Below, piece by piece: positions 17,876-25,540 of a DNA stretch of 36,838 bases. Origin of the DNA: Komagataeibacter sp. FXV3 (GTDB lineage Bacteria; Pseudomonadota; Alphaproteobacteria; Acetobacterales; Acetobacteraceae); the NCBI RefSeq assembly GCF_015155755.1, contig NZ_VWPI01000165.1:1-36838 (forward strand). Direction: 5' to 3'. The translations under genes were made by a program, and so were the position numbers. Below the pieces are notes generated by a model. That model saw nothing but the letters and a program-made list of their open reading frames with translations. It was not told the origin of the DNA and made no database searches. Positions within the stretch are counted from its first letter, which is position 1; each line of letters starts with the position of its first letter.

Positions 17876-17925
17876 GAACAGGTGCCACCACGCCGTAGTC
17901 TATGCCGCGGCGTGGGTACCTGTTC
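17876..17925. terminator. Large nested inverted repeat between convergent genes
   Basis: An outer 8-bp stem GAACAGGT (17876-17883) with ACCTGTTC (17918-17925) encloses an inner stem of CCACGCCG with CGGCGTGG. It lies between the stops of the plus-strand SDR gene and the minus-strand gene, overlapping the latter's stop codon. It probably ends transcription from both sides, but neither side has a T tract, so the mechanism is uncertain. Confidence 0.5.
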
Positions 17926-18901
17926 AGGGACAGCGGCGCGGGACATAGGATACGACCCGGTCCAGCAGCGTATCCATTTCGGGCCGGGCCATCGGGTCGA
18001 TGCAGGTCGCCACATATGCACGTGCACGCTGCTTGATGGTGTTGGCCGAGCGGAGGCTGATCGAAAGCGCATCGCTTTCCTCAATCAGGTCCGCAACCGT
18101 CATGTGCCGCTGGAACGCGGTACGGGCAATGTCAAATGCCATATGCTCCACGACCGTTTTCATTTCCGCGCGTCCAAAGGTGGACTGGCAGTTCATCAAC
18201 TGGGCGTCGGCCTGCGCATATCGCCGGATAACCGGCAGTTTGCCGCTACGGTGAAAATGCCGGTGGTGCCATGCCCTTACCCACATGTGTTCGCGGTGGG
18301 CGGTTTCGTATTCATGTATGTCCGCATTGTCATCCTGGATCAGGGCATGCACGGCACGCGCGGCAAGCCATGCGGATGCAAAATCAGGATAGGCTTGTCC
18401 ATTCCATAACGGTTCGACCCCACGGGAGCCGGTGGCAAAGCGGAAATTACGCTGTCCATCCACCCCATACAGGATGGAAATGGATGGAGCCGTTAACGGA
18501 TCATGCCCCACGACAAGGATATGCCCCCCATCGCCCGCATGCATGTGGCGCTGAAGGGTAAACAGGTCGAACAGGGCGTCATCTTCAGCCGATCGTTCGG
18601 CATGCGCCTTTACATAGGTCAGGAAAAGCGGATTGCGCACGCCGGTCACGCCACGGGGACAGAAATCAAACCGCCACCACCGTGACATCTTGACCATATG
18701 GAACGCCAGCGCATTGCGCAGCCGGGTCAGGGCGGGGGAGACGGCACCGTCATTGCAAAGGGCCTGTACGTCGCGGAACCGGGTTGTCAGCGTATTGATC
18801 TGCCGCGCGAAAGGACGTCGGGGATCAAGATAGTGCAGAATCTGGTCCGGGGAGGAATGTTCAAGGTGCCAGTCGGCCGTGCATCCTGTGGTTTCACTCA
18901 T
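17924..18901 (-). CDS. Unrecognised 325-residue protein behind a Fur-like promoter
   Basis: I do not recognise a family. The product is soluble-looking, without signal peptide or membrane segments, and rich in His, Arg and Trp. A dense His/Glu stretch, EYETAHREHMWVRAWHHRHFHR, lies near residues 195-216 and could bind metal; other polar clusters are AEMKTVVEHMAFD and QRHM. A diiron or heme-oxygenase-like helical enzyme is conceivable but is a guess. Coding is supported by length, absence of a competing frame and codon use like neighbours. Its promoter region (19033-19061) overlaps a Fur-box-like palindrome, so iron control is inferred. The ATG at 18901 has no strong ribosome site. Confidence 0.7.
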   Translation of the reverse strand: MSETTGCTADWHLEHSSPDQILHYLDPRRPFARQINTLTTRFRDVQALCNDGAVSPALTRLRNALAFHMVKMSRWWRFDFCPRGVTGVRNPLFLTYVKAHAERSAEDDALFDLFTLQRHMHAGDGGHILVVGHDPLTAPSISILYGVDGQRNFRFATGSRGVEPLWNGQAYPDFASAWLAARAVHALIQDDNADIHEYETAHREHMWVRAWHHRHFHRSGKLPVIRRYAQADAQLMNCQSTFGRAEMKTVVEHMAFDIARTAFQRHMTVADLIEESDALSISLRSANTIKQRARAYVATCIDPMARPEMDTLLDRVVSYVPRRCP

Positions 18902-19032
18902 GATTTACATGGTCCCTGTAAGAATAAAGGGAATGCGGCATGGCATATGTGCAATGCCACGGGTGTATTCACGGCGTTGTCCTGGGAAATTGACGGTTGG
19001 GAAAACTGCCTGATCGTGCCGTGGGTGTTTTG

Positions 19033-19062
19033 TTTATATTGAAAACGAATATCATTCGCAAT
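19033..19062 (-). promoter_or_regulatory. Minus-strand promoter overlapping a Fur-box-like palindrome
   Basis: On the minus strand -35 TTGCGA (19061-19056) and -10 TATAAA (19038-19033) are 17 bases apart. The palindrome CGAAT-ATC-ATTCG (19046-19058), in the wider context AAAACGAATATCATTCGCAAT, resembles Fur sites and lies across the -35 and spacer, where repressor binding would block RNA polymerase. It drives the unrecognised gene at 17924, whose start is about 130 bases downstream. Confidence 0.55.
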
Positions 19063-19428
19063 AAGAAAAATTCAGGCTGCTGACAGAACGCCTCCATGCC
19101 TCCCTTTCCTGCGTCGATCAGGCAGGGATGGGCTGGCGTGATTGGCATGACGTTTTCGGGTGTGATCCATCGCTGGCATTCCCTGTCTTGCGCAGATCAA
19201 TGGCAGCGGCGATCCGCTGGCTATCGTGGAAACGGCAGGGTGGAATACGATCTGGTTTACATGGCGCACGGGCGGGTCGTTGTGGCTGGATATCCGAATT
19301 ATTTGCAAAACGATGCAGATCGTCTTCTTCCGTCAGGCAATGCGTTCTGGGCAGGCTTCACGATTCTGGTCGCGCTGTCCGGTCCATGATATGTGGTACA
19401 GGAACAAGACAGGGCGGTCCTTTTCATT
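19063..19428. other. Gap between the Fur-like promoter and the PAP2 gene
   Basis: Several overlapping open frames cross this stretch (for example 19096-19389), but none has a ribosome site, a recognisable domain or a clear lead over the others. It may hold the PAP2 promoter or the decayed remains of a gene. I see nothing firm in it. Confidence 0.3.
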
Positions 19429-20001
19429 ATGACCGATTTCATCACCGATTTTGCAGATCAGGCCGTTATTCTGCCGGTGGTGCTGACTGTTGCCTGTATC
19501 ATGGGCCTGCGGGGATGGTGGCAGGGCATATATGTATGGAGTGTCGTGGTCGTCCTGACGCTGGGGATCATGCTGCTGCTCAAGATCGCGGGCCTGTACT
19601 ATGCCTGGTTGACACAGGCCATGGTCATAAGCCCCAGTGGGCATGTCGCATCGGCATGTGTGACGTATGGCGGGCTGCTGGTCCTGCTATGGCGACGCCA
19701 GTTGGTGCGTTATCCCGTTGCCATGCTGGTGCCCCTGCTCGCGGTGGCGCTGGTCATGGGGTATACCCGGTTGCAATTGCAGACCCATACCGTGGGCGAG
19801 GTTATTGTGGGCGCCCTTGTCGGATGTATCGGGGGGATGGTACTGGGTATGAAATGCGGGCCGGTGCCTCCTTCGCTATGGGGTTATCTGTTGCCGTGCG
19901 TGGTCTGCGTCGCCATGGTGTTCCACGGTTTTCACCTGGGGGCGGAAGTGACGATACGGCACGTCTTTTCCCCCGAAGCACTGTTTCCCACGCATCTGTA
20001 A
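19429..20001 (+). CDS. PAP2-family membrane phosphatase
   Basis: This 190-residue polytopic protein has about six hydrophobic segments. The PAP2/acid-phosphatase motifs are visible: PSGHVASA (about residue 65) and, further on, TRLQLQTHTVGEVIVGALVG, where the family has SR-x5-H-x3-D; here Asp is replaced by Glu. The first KxxxxxxRP motif is not clear. Such enzymes dephosphorylate lipid phosphates or undecaprenyl pyrophosphate at the periplasmic face. The Asp-to-Glu change and unclear first motif leave activity open. I chose the ATG at 19429; a GTG at 19393 would add 12 residues. No operon partner is visible. Confidence 0.75.
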   Translation: MTDFITDFADQAVILPVVLTVACIMGLRGWWQGIYVWSVVVVLTLGIMLLLKIAGLYYAWLTQAMVISPSGHVASACVTYGGLLVLLWRRQLVRYPVAMLVPLLAVALVMGYTRLQLQTHTVGEVIVGALVGCIGGMVLGMKCGPVPPSLWGYLLPCVVCVAMVFHGFHLGAEVTIRHVFSPEALFPTHL

Positions 20002-20028
20002 TGCACATGGGGTTGATTTCTTGACCGG

Positions 20029-20217
20029 ATGTCCCGGTATTGTTGCGCGCAGGCAGAAGATGTAATTCTTCTTTACTTCAGCAGGTGCAGTGTAATCTCT
20101 TTTCGCTTTCAATGGTCCTGTAATGATCTGATATCTATTTTTTGTCGGTTTGTGGCTGCCTGTCTTTGCCTATTGCTGGCAGGTTGTGTGCAGCATATCC
20201 CCACCCATCCGCAGTAG
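20029..20217 (+). CDS. Possible small lipoprotein
   Basis: The frame ends in FVAACLCLLLAGCVQHIPTHPQ, a convincing signal peptide core with lipobox LAGC followed by only ten residues. The upstream part of the frame, from the ATG at 20029, does not look like a signal peptide n-region, and there is no better in-frame start except a GTG within the hydrophobic stretch. A start codon change or non-standard start is possible. If real, the mature product would be a tiny outer-membrane-linked lipopeptide of unknown role. Confidence 0.35.
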   Translation: MSRYCCAQAEDVILLYFSRCSVISFRFQWSCNDLISIFCRFVAACLCLLLAGCVQHIPTHPQ

Positions 20218-20227
20218 GCAGCGGGGT

Positions 20228-20611
20228 TCACGCCCTGCCGCGATAGGCCGCCAGCACATCCGTTGGAAACAGGGCACAACCTGACGCTGCGTTACAGGTC
20301 TCCCCCGAATTCAACAGCAATGACCCGCCAATCGGGCCGGATGGGCATATCCGCCTGCCGCAGCCTGGTCGGATCATGGCGGCGGGACAGTCGAGAAATT
20401 CGATGCCCGCATTCTGCGTGATCCGCTGGCTGACGTGCGGGTCAATATCCATGGTCCGGCACAGGGCGTCCGTTGCGGAACAGGCATGGTCGATAAGGCG
20501 TATGAAATCCTGCCTGCATCGTCTGTCTGCTTTCGCGGATGGGCTGGGCAGTCGGATCAGAAGGCAGGTTCCGGGCAGCATGCTGCCTGCTTTGCAGTGG
20601 AAATGTCCCAC
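20228..20611 (-). CDS. Hypothetical cysteine-rich protein
   Basis: This 127-residue minus-strand frame starts with GTG at 20611 (an ATG ten codons later is an alternative) and stops at 20228. It contains ten or so cysteines spread over the length, including CSATDALC, RPGCGRRIC and ETCNAASGC. There is no clear signal peptide or membrane segment. Third-position base use is compatible with coding, but support is limited to the open frame, and no family is recognised. It occupies an otherwise empty gap between the PAP2 and AraC genes. Confidence 0.4.
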   Translation of the reverse strand: MGHFHCKAGSMLPGTCLLIRLPSPSAKADRRCRQDFIRLIDHACSATDALCRTMDIDPHVSQRITQNAGIEFLDCPAAMIRPGCGRRICPSGPIGGSLLLNSGETCNAASGCALFPTDVLAAYRGRA

Positions 20612-20787
20612 TGCCGCATGGTGTCACGCGTGAGGAGATAGGCAGGAGGGGCGGGTTGATGTTATTCATGCCCCATGAAGTGTAGGGACAGGAGAGATAC
20701 GGGTAAGGGCATGGGGCGCTGGTGCAGGTATGCGCGGCTCCGGGCCGCATGGGCGTTCCGTCAGCAATGGGACGGCAGGGCAGGCGG

Positions 20788-21882
20788 ATGATGCCATTCG
20801 ATCCTGATGCGGCTTCCCCATTGGTGACTGCCCCGCCTGCGGGCAGTCCGGAACTGGGACAGTTCGCGTTGCAGATACCGGGCATGCACCTGAACAAGCT
20901 GTTGCAGGTGCTGGAATCGCGCGGGGTGTCCGTCGCCCATATCCTGGCCCGTTTCGGGCTTGACCGCTCCGGCCTGCGGCAGGGGGGATCGCACATCCTG
21001 TATGGGGATTATGTGCGCCTGCTGGACTGTATCCTGACGGAGGTCATGGTGCCGGGGCTGGGTTTCCTGGCCGGGCGGCATATCAACGCAGCCGATTTCG
21101 GGGTGGTGGGCTATGCCTGCATCAGCGCCCCGACCTGGCGGGAAGCCATAAGCCGCTTCATCCGTTACCAGGCGCTGCTGGGCTATGGCATCCGCATCCG
21201 CCAGCATCTGGTGGAAAATGCCAGCCATGCCGTGATCGGCGCGTGCGTCCTGCCCGAACTGCCCGCGCGTACCCTGCTGTATCTGGTCGAGGAATGGCTG
21301 GGTAACTGGAGTGCCTGGCTGGAATCCAGCGGGTTGGAGCTGGCGGAAATCCGCCTGGTTGTGCCGCGGCCGGATCATGCCGCGCTGTATATGCGGTATT
21401 TTTCCTGTCCGGTGCATTTTTCATGCGCGGAAAATGAAATCCGCGTCTGCCGCAGCCATCTGGGCAGCATGCCCGAAATGGCGAATGATATCGCGGCCAA
21501 CATGATGGCGGATTACTGCGAAAACATGCTGGCGCGAATCAACCAGAGCCTGAGCATTGTCGAACGTGTCCGACAGAGCATCAGCGCGCAGTTCCGCGCC
21601 TCGCCGCACGCGACACGCCCAACGGTGGAGGTCGTCGCCGCCGATCTGGGCATGGGGGCGCGGACACTGCGTCGCATGCTGGCGCTGGAGGGGGTGCGTT
21701 TTCAGGATCTGGTCAACGACCATATGGCCCGCCTGGCGCAGGCCATGCTGCGTGACAGTGACCGTTCCATCAAGGAAATCGGCTTTTCGCTTGGCTATAC
21801 CGAAGTCTCGGGCTTTCATCGTGCCTTCCGGTCATGGACTGGCATGACCCCCGGTGCCTATCGTGAGGGCAGGGAGGCATAG
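20788..21882 (+). CDS. AraC-family transcriptional regulator (arabinose-binding-domain type)
   Basis: This is a 364-residue regulator. The N-terminal ~200 residues match the large ligand-binding domain of OruR/ArgR-like AraC proteins (for example GFLAGRHINAADFGVVGYACISAPTWREAI). The C-terminal double helix-turn-helix spans roughly residues 275-360, with VAADLGMGARTLRRML, then IKEIGFSLGYTEVSGFHRAFRSWTGMTPGAYR. I took the tandem ATG at 20788/20791; an upstream GTG at 20722 is possible. The ligand is unknown. The dehydrogenase gene at 22262 is the nearest likely target, on the same strand. An inverted repeat (21888-21910) lies just after the stop. Confidence 0.9.
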   Translation: MMPFDPDAASPLVTAPPAGSPELGQFALQIPGMHLNKLLQVLESRGVSVAHILARFGLDRSGLRQGGSHILYGDYVRLLDCILTEVMVPGLGFLAGRHINAADFGVVGYACISAPTWREAISRFIRYQALLGYGIRIRQHLVENASHAVIGACVLPELPARTLLYLVEEWLGNWSAWLESSGLELAEIRLVVPRPDHAALYMRYFSCPVHFSCAENEIRVCRSHLGSMPEMANDIAANMMADYCENMLARINQSLSIVERVRQSISAQFRASPHATRPTVEVVAADLGMGARTLRRMLALEGVRFQDLVNDHMARLAQAMLRDSDRSIKEIGFSLGYTEVSGFHRAFRSWTGMTPGAYREGREA

Positions 21883-22261
21883 GTATGGTTTACATACATA
21901 TAAAGTAAACTACGCATTATTGATATTTTGCAGGGATATGTCCATCCACTATCGTAATATTTCTGCTGCCCTGCGCAGGTATGTCAATATCATGAATTAA
22001 AAAACATATTTCTGGTGAAGTCATGATTTTAAAATTTCTGTATTATTGAATTTGTATTTGTAATTATGGCAACGCTGCGAAAGCATGACATGCCGGTCGC
22101 GCACGGATGGGCAGTTTTTCTGTCCCGGTCAGTCGGATGGAAATGGACGCGTCAGGAACAAGGCGCGTAAGTATAAAGAAAGATCACGGCGTCAGGCCTG
22201 CCACACTCAGGCGGGCAGATCATGGCGCCGGGACGGCACGTTATCAAGGGAGATGAAGTGG
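21883..22261 (+). promoter_or_regulatory. AT-rich upstream region of the 2-hydroxyacid dehydrogenase, with inverted repeat
   Basis: The stretch is much more AT-rich than its surroundings. GTTTAC (21888-21893) and GTAAAC (21905-21910) form an inverted repeat with 11 bases between, a plausible operator for a regulator, perhaps the AraC protein encoded just upstream. No gene is visible. The ribosome site AAGGGAG (22246-22252) for the next gene ends the region. Confidence 0.35.
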
Positions 22262-23203
22262 ATGGCACGGCTTATTATCAGCGCGGATGGGCCCGATAAC
22301 GTGGCGGGATGGCGCACAGCCTTCCATCATGTCGCCCCGGATCTGGAAACCTGTTCATGGTATGACCCTGATCTGGAACTGCGGGCGGATGATTACGCGC
22401 TGGTCTGGACACTGTCCTCCGCTGATCTGGCCCGCATGAAGGGATTGCGGGCCATCATCTGCACCGGGGCCGGGGTCAACCACCTGCTTGATGATCCCGC
22501 TTTTCCCGCCCATGTCCCGCTGGTGCGCATGGGCGGAGACCAGACGGCGGCCCTGATGGCCGATTACGTGCTGTGGGCGGCGCTGGGACTGTTGCGGGAT
22601 GCCCGGACATGGGCGCTGCAGCAGGTGGCGGAGGTCTGGCGTAACAACCGCGTGTCGCGCACCTGTGCCGAAACGCGGGTGGGGATTATGGGCATGGGGC
22701 ATCTGGGTGCGTATGTGGCGTGTCACCTGCACCATGTCGGTTTTGCGGTGTCAGGCTGGCGGCGTTCGGCGCGGGACGTGCCGGGCATTCGCGTATTCGC
22801 CGGTGATGAGGCTCTGCCCGATTTCCTCCGCGACGCAGATATCCTGGTCAACCTGCTGCCCAGTACGACCCAAACGCGTGGCATGATCAATTACGACCTG
22901 TTGAAACAGTTGCCGCATGGGGCGGGGCTGATCAATGTGGGCCGGGGCAACCATGTGGTGCAGGCCGACCTTATCCGCGCGCTGGACGAAGGCGTGCTGG
23001 GTGGGGCCGTGCTGGACGTCACCGTGCCCGAACCCCTGCCGGCGGGGGATCCGTTATGGCGGCATGAACGGATCACGGTCACACCGCATGTGGCATCCGA
23101 AGCCTCACGGGAGGCGCAGGTGCGTTATGTCGTGGATGTCATCGGCCAGATGGAACGCAACGAGCGCCCTGCACTGCTGTGTGATCCCGGACGCGGGTAC
23201 TGA
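22262..23203 (+). CDS. D-isomer-specific 2-hydroxyacid dehydrogenase (glyoxylate/hydroxypyruvate reductase A-like)
   Basis: The 313-residue protein matches the GhrA subgroup of NAD(P)H-dependent 2-hydroxyacid dehydrogenases, which reduce glyoxylate and hydroxypyruvate. The nucleotide-binding motif is GIMGMGHLGAYVA (~residue 138). Catalytic Arg is in LINVGRGNHVV, Glu in the VTVPEPLPAGDPLW segment and His in TPHVASEAS. An Arg pair (WRRSAR) after the second strand favours NADPH. Length equals E. coli GhrA (~312). ATG 22262 is preferred over the in-frame ATG at 22253 because AAGGGAG abuts the latter and is 9 bases before the former. Confidence 0.9.
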   Translation: MARLIISADGPDNVAGWRTAFHHVAPDLETCSWYDPDLELRADDYALVWTLSSADLARMKGLRAIICTGAGVNHLLDDPAFPAHVPLVRMGGDQTAALMADYVLWAALGLLRDARTWALQQVAEVWRNNRVSRTCAETRVGIMGMGHLGAYVACHLHHVGFAVSGWRRSARDVPGIRVFAGDEALPDFLRDADILVNLLPSTTQTRGMINYDLLKQLPHGAGLINVGRGNHVVQADLIRALDEGVLGGAVLDVTVPEPLPAGDPLWRHERITVTPHVASEASREAQVRYVVDVIGQMERNERPALLCDPGRGY

Positions 23204-23207
23204 TCTT

Positions 23208-23292
23208 TCAAGGATTTTTTTCAAAAAAACTCATTGATAAAAATAACAAAAGTTTTTGGATGCCGCCTTTTTCAAAAAGGCGGCAATCCTTG
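23208..23292 (-). repeat. Intergenic hairpin repeat, copy C
   Basis: This copy lies right after the dehydrogenase stop and reads on the minus strand. It has the cleanest core: TGCCGCCTTTTT (23261-23272) pairs perfectly with AAAAAGGCGGCA (23274-23285) around a single base. The minus-strand flank CATCCAAAAACTTTTGTTATTTTTATC follows the same pattern as copies A, B and D. The rest, to ~23466, shows no gene. Confidence 0.75.
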
Positions 23293-23466
23293 GATCCTTT
23301 TGGCGACAAGTTTCATGGAAAACGTCCCTGGTTGCATTTGAAGCTGTCCCTTACACGTTCGGAAAGCTGATGGTATGCGGCACAGATCCATCATGTGCCC
23401 GATCGGTCAGGGATGATGCATGACCGCAACCCGGGCAGGGAAAACGTAGCGGTCACGCCATCATGC

Positions 23467-23496
23467 TTGACCGTGGCCGCGATCCGGGCTTTTAAG
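23467..23496 (+). promoter_or_regulatory. Promoter of the fluoride-riboswitch operon
   Basis: TTGACC (23467-23472) and TTTAAG (23491-23496) are 18 bases apart. Transcription would start about seven bases further on, exactly where the riboswitch aptamer begins (23504). That fit makes the promoter more convincing than its hexamers alone. Confidence 0.6.
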
Positions 23497-23503
23497 AACC
23501 CAC

Positions 23504-23567
23504 GGCAATGGACTCTGCCAGACCATGATGGTCGAACCGCTCCCTTCGTGGGGCTGATGATTCCTAC
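23504..23567 (+). promoter_or_regulatory. Fluoride riboswitch aptamer (crcB motif)
   Basis: The RNA has the parts of the crcB motif in order: GGCAATGG at the 5' end with stem GGCA (23504-23507)/TGCC (23516-23519), an optional small hairpin GACC/GGTC (23521-23533), the conserved AACCGC, a second stem of CTCCC with GGGG, and the 3' signature GCTGATGATTCCTAC. The 5' GGA can pair with the 3' TCC as the family pseudoknot. Fluoride riboswitches turn on fluoride exporters, and the gene downstream is a CLC-F-type exporter. The only notable deviation is A instead of G in the 5' GGCGATGG. Confidence 0.85.
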
Positions 23568-23599
23568 CCAATGCCATTGCGGCAACAAGGGGAGGAATC
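23559..23599 (+). promoter_or_regulatory. Alternative hairpin, candidate riboswitch expression platform
   Basis: GATTCCTACCC (23559-23569), the 3' part of the aptamer, can pair with GGGGAGGAATC (23589-23599) with one mismatch. The aptamer and this hairpin are mutually exclusive, as in a switch. The hairpin would hide a Shine-Dalgarno-like GGGGAGG. In addition GCAATGG (23505-23511) is complementary to CCATTGC (23574-23580). How this controls the gene is unclear because the first in-frame start is 33 bases after GGAGG. Confidence 0.5.
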
Positions 23600-23627
23600 C
23601 GTGTAGGGCCATAGATATCATGTCAGC

Positions 23628-25058
23628 ATGCAGGCCACAGTAGCCTGTTTTTCCATGAAAAAATGCCGGGTCTGGCGAATATCAATGAATATTGACGTAA
23701 TCATGCGCGATGGCTGCCGTGTGGTGGTCGTGTTGCTGAAATGGGCGTTTCTTCTAATCGGGCTGTCAGCGTGTGTTGGCAGTGCATGCGCCGCGTTCCT
23801 GTGGCTGCTGGATCGGGCGGCGGATATACGGCTGTCCCACCCGTGGCTGCTGTATGGCCTGCCGGTGGCGGGTGTGGCAATTGGCCTGCTCTATCACTGG
23901 TTTGGCCGCACCGCGGAGGGCGGCAATAACCTGATCGTGGACCAGATTCACGAACCCGGCGGTGGCGTGCCCCTGCGCATGGCGCCACTGGTGCTGGTGG
24001 GAACGGTTGTCAGTCACCTGTTCGGGGCATCGGTCGGGCGGGAAGGCACGGCGGTGCAGATGGGTGGCAGCATTGCCAGTGCAATCGGTCGGTTGTGCCG
24101 TCTGTGCGACCCACATGAAATCCGTATCCTGCTGATATCTGGCATTGCCGCGGGCTTTGCCGCCGTATTTGGCACGCCGGTGGCGGGTGCGGTGTTCGGC
24201 ATGGAGGTGCTGCGGGTAGGGCGCATTGAATATGGCGCGCTGGTTCCCGTCATCCTTGCGGCCACCATGGCGGACTGGGTCTGCCATGCATGGGGGATCG
24301 AGCATGTACCCTATCTCCTTGGCTTCCATGGTTATGCCGGGCTGGACGGGCATTTTTTCCATGCCGACATCATCCTGCTGGCCAAGGTGATTGTGGCGGG
24401 CGTGGCGTTTGGCCTGGCCAGCCTGCTGTTTGCGGAATCCGTGCACCGGGTTGCGGCGGTGTTGCGCCGCGTCTGCCCCACGCCGTGGCTGCGTCCCGCC
24501 ATTGGTGGGGTCGTGACCATCGCGCTGGTATGGATATGCGGGTCACGCGATTATCTGGGGCTGGGGATTATCGCCCCGGAAAATGGGGGGGCGTCTATCC
24601 TCGATTTCTTCGGGCCTGCGCATTATCCGCTGGCATGGGCGTGGAAGCTGGTTTTTACCGTCGCGGTGCTGGCGGCGGGCTTCAAGGGCGGGGAGGTCAC
24701 GCCCCTGTTCTTCATCGGGGCCGGTCTGGGCAATGCGCTGTCCGCCTGGCTGCATGCACCGGTGGACCTGATGGCGGCGGTGGGGTTCGTGGCCGTGTTT
24801 GCCGGTGCGGCCAATACGCCGCTGGCCTGCACGCTTATGGGGGTTGAACTGTTCGGGGCGGCTGATATCGTCTATTTTGCCACGGGTTGCTTCGTGGCCT
24901 ATGCCTGTTCCGGGCATTCGGGGATCTATCTGGCGCAACGTATCGCGGTGCCCAAGCGGTACGCCGCCCGTATGCTGACTGGCGTCACATTGCGGCAGGC
25001 GCGCACGGGATATCGGCCGGATACACCTACCTCATCGGGCAAAAAGGCATCATCATGA
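23628..25058 (+). CDS. CLC-family transporter, probable CLC-F fluoride/proton antiporter
   Basis: This 476-residue membrane protein has the CLC fold but not the chloride signatures. In place of GSGIP it has GGNNLI (G99-N100-N101-L102-I103); in place of GREGP it has GREGT with gating Glu139; in place of GGIFAP it has GGEVTP (Thr358). These substitutions mark the fluoride-selective CLC-F clade, which exports F- against H+ influx. The fluoride riboswitch upstream supports this independently. The start is uncertain: ATG 23628, 23655 and 23685 are in frame, none with a good ribosome site; the first membrane helix begins near 23720. The stop overlaps the next ATG by four bases, so two exported proteins follow in the operon. 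Confidence 0.88.
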   Translation: MQATVACFSMKKCRVWRISMNIDVIMRDGCRVVVVLLKWAFLLIGLSACVGSACAAFLWLLDRAADIRLSHPWLLYGLPVAGVAIGLLYHWFGRTAEGGNNLIVDQIHEPGGGVPLRMAPLVLVGTVVSHLFGASVGREGTAVQMGGSIASAIGRLCRLCDPHEIRILLISGIAAGFAAVFGTPVAGAVFGMEVLRVGRIEYGALVPVILAATMADWVCHAWGIEHVPYLLGFHGYAGLDGHFFHADIILLAKVIVAGVAFGLASLLFAESVHRVAAVLRRVCPTPWLRPAIGGVVTIALVWICGSRDYLGLGIIAPENGGASILDFFGPAHYPLAWAWKLVFTVAVLAAGFKGGEVTPLFFIGAGLGNALSAWLHAPVDLMAAVGFVAVFAGAANTPLACTLMGVELFGAADIVYFATGCFVAYACSGHSGIYLAQRIAVPKRYAARMLTGVTLRQARTGYRPDTPTSSGKKASS

Positions 25059-25540
25059 TCATGTCCCACGGATCAACGCCCTCGGGCCGCATGGATCGTG
25101 CCGTAGCCATGGGCAGCCTGTGCCTGGCTGTCTGCATGGGGCCGGTCAGTCATGCATGGGCGACGGAAAATGCGCCCCCTTCGCCTGCGGAACGGCGGAT
25201 CATCACGCAGCGCATCACCGCACTTCCCGCCCGGGAACGTCCGGGTGTGATGGGGCAGGACATGGCATGGCAGATGACCACCTTCTTGTGTCAGGACGCC
25301 GCACGTTCCGTGCTGGTCCGCAGGGGCGCGCAGCCACACCGCTTCTTCCTGCAGGATGATCGTCCCGATAGTCAGGTCGTGGTCAGTCCGGCCCTGATAA
25401 AAGGGCGCGGTCAGTTTCTGCCAGTCACCAGCCCCATGCGCTGGGTGGCGTTTACATGGTCCTGCCATCTTGACCCCGCGACCGGTCATGTCGTGCGTTT
25501 TGACGTGAACCCGACGACACGGCAGGGCACGGAACCATGA
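25055..25540 (+). CDS. Exported protein, DUF930-like
   Basis: The 161-residue product has a signal peptide (hydrophobic AVAMGSLCLAVCMGPVSHAWA, cleavage likely after AWA); an internal ATG at 25091 may be the real start. The mature part has two cysteines, in FLCQDAARSVL and FTWSCHLDPATGHVVRFDV. The pattern of Cys near a helix, PDSQVVV in the middle and W-x-x-F/Y-x-W/C-x-C near the end resembles DUF930, a family of periplasmic proteins of unknown role. The match is by eye and moderate. ATGA overlaps join it to the CLC gene upstream and the next gene downstream, so all three should be made from the fluoride-responsive transcript. Confidence 0.75.
   Translation: MIMSHGSTPSGRMDRAVAMGSLCLAVCMGPVSHAWATENAPPSPAERRIITQRITALPARERPGVMGQDMAWQMTTFLCQDAARSVLVRRGAQPHRFFLQDDRPDSQVVVSPALIKGRGQFLPVTSPMRWVAFTWSCHLDPATGHVVRFDVNPTTRQGTEP

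Noticed and set aside
19096-19389. 97-residue open frame just after the Fur-like site
   Set aside because: No ribosome site or recognisable domain, and it competes with overlapping frames of similar length.
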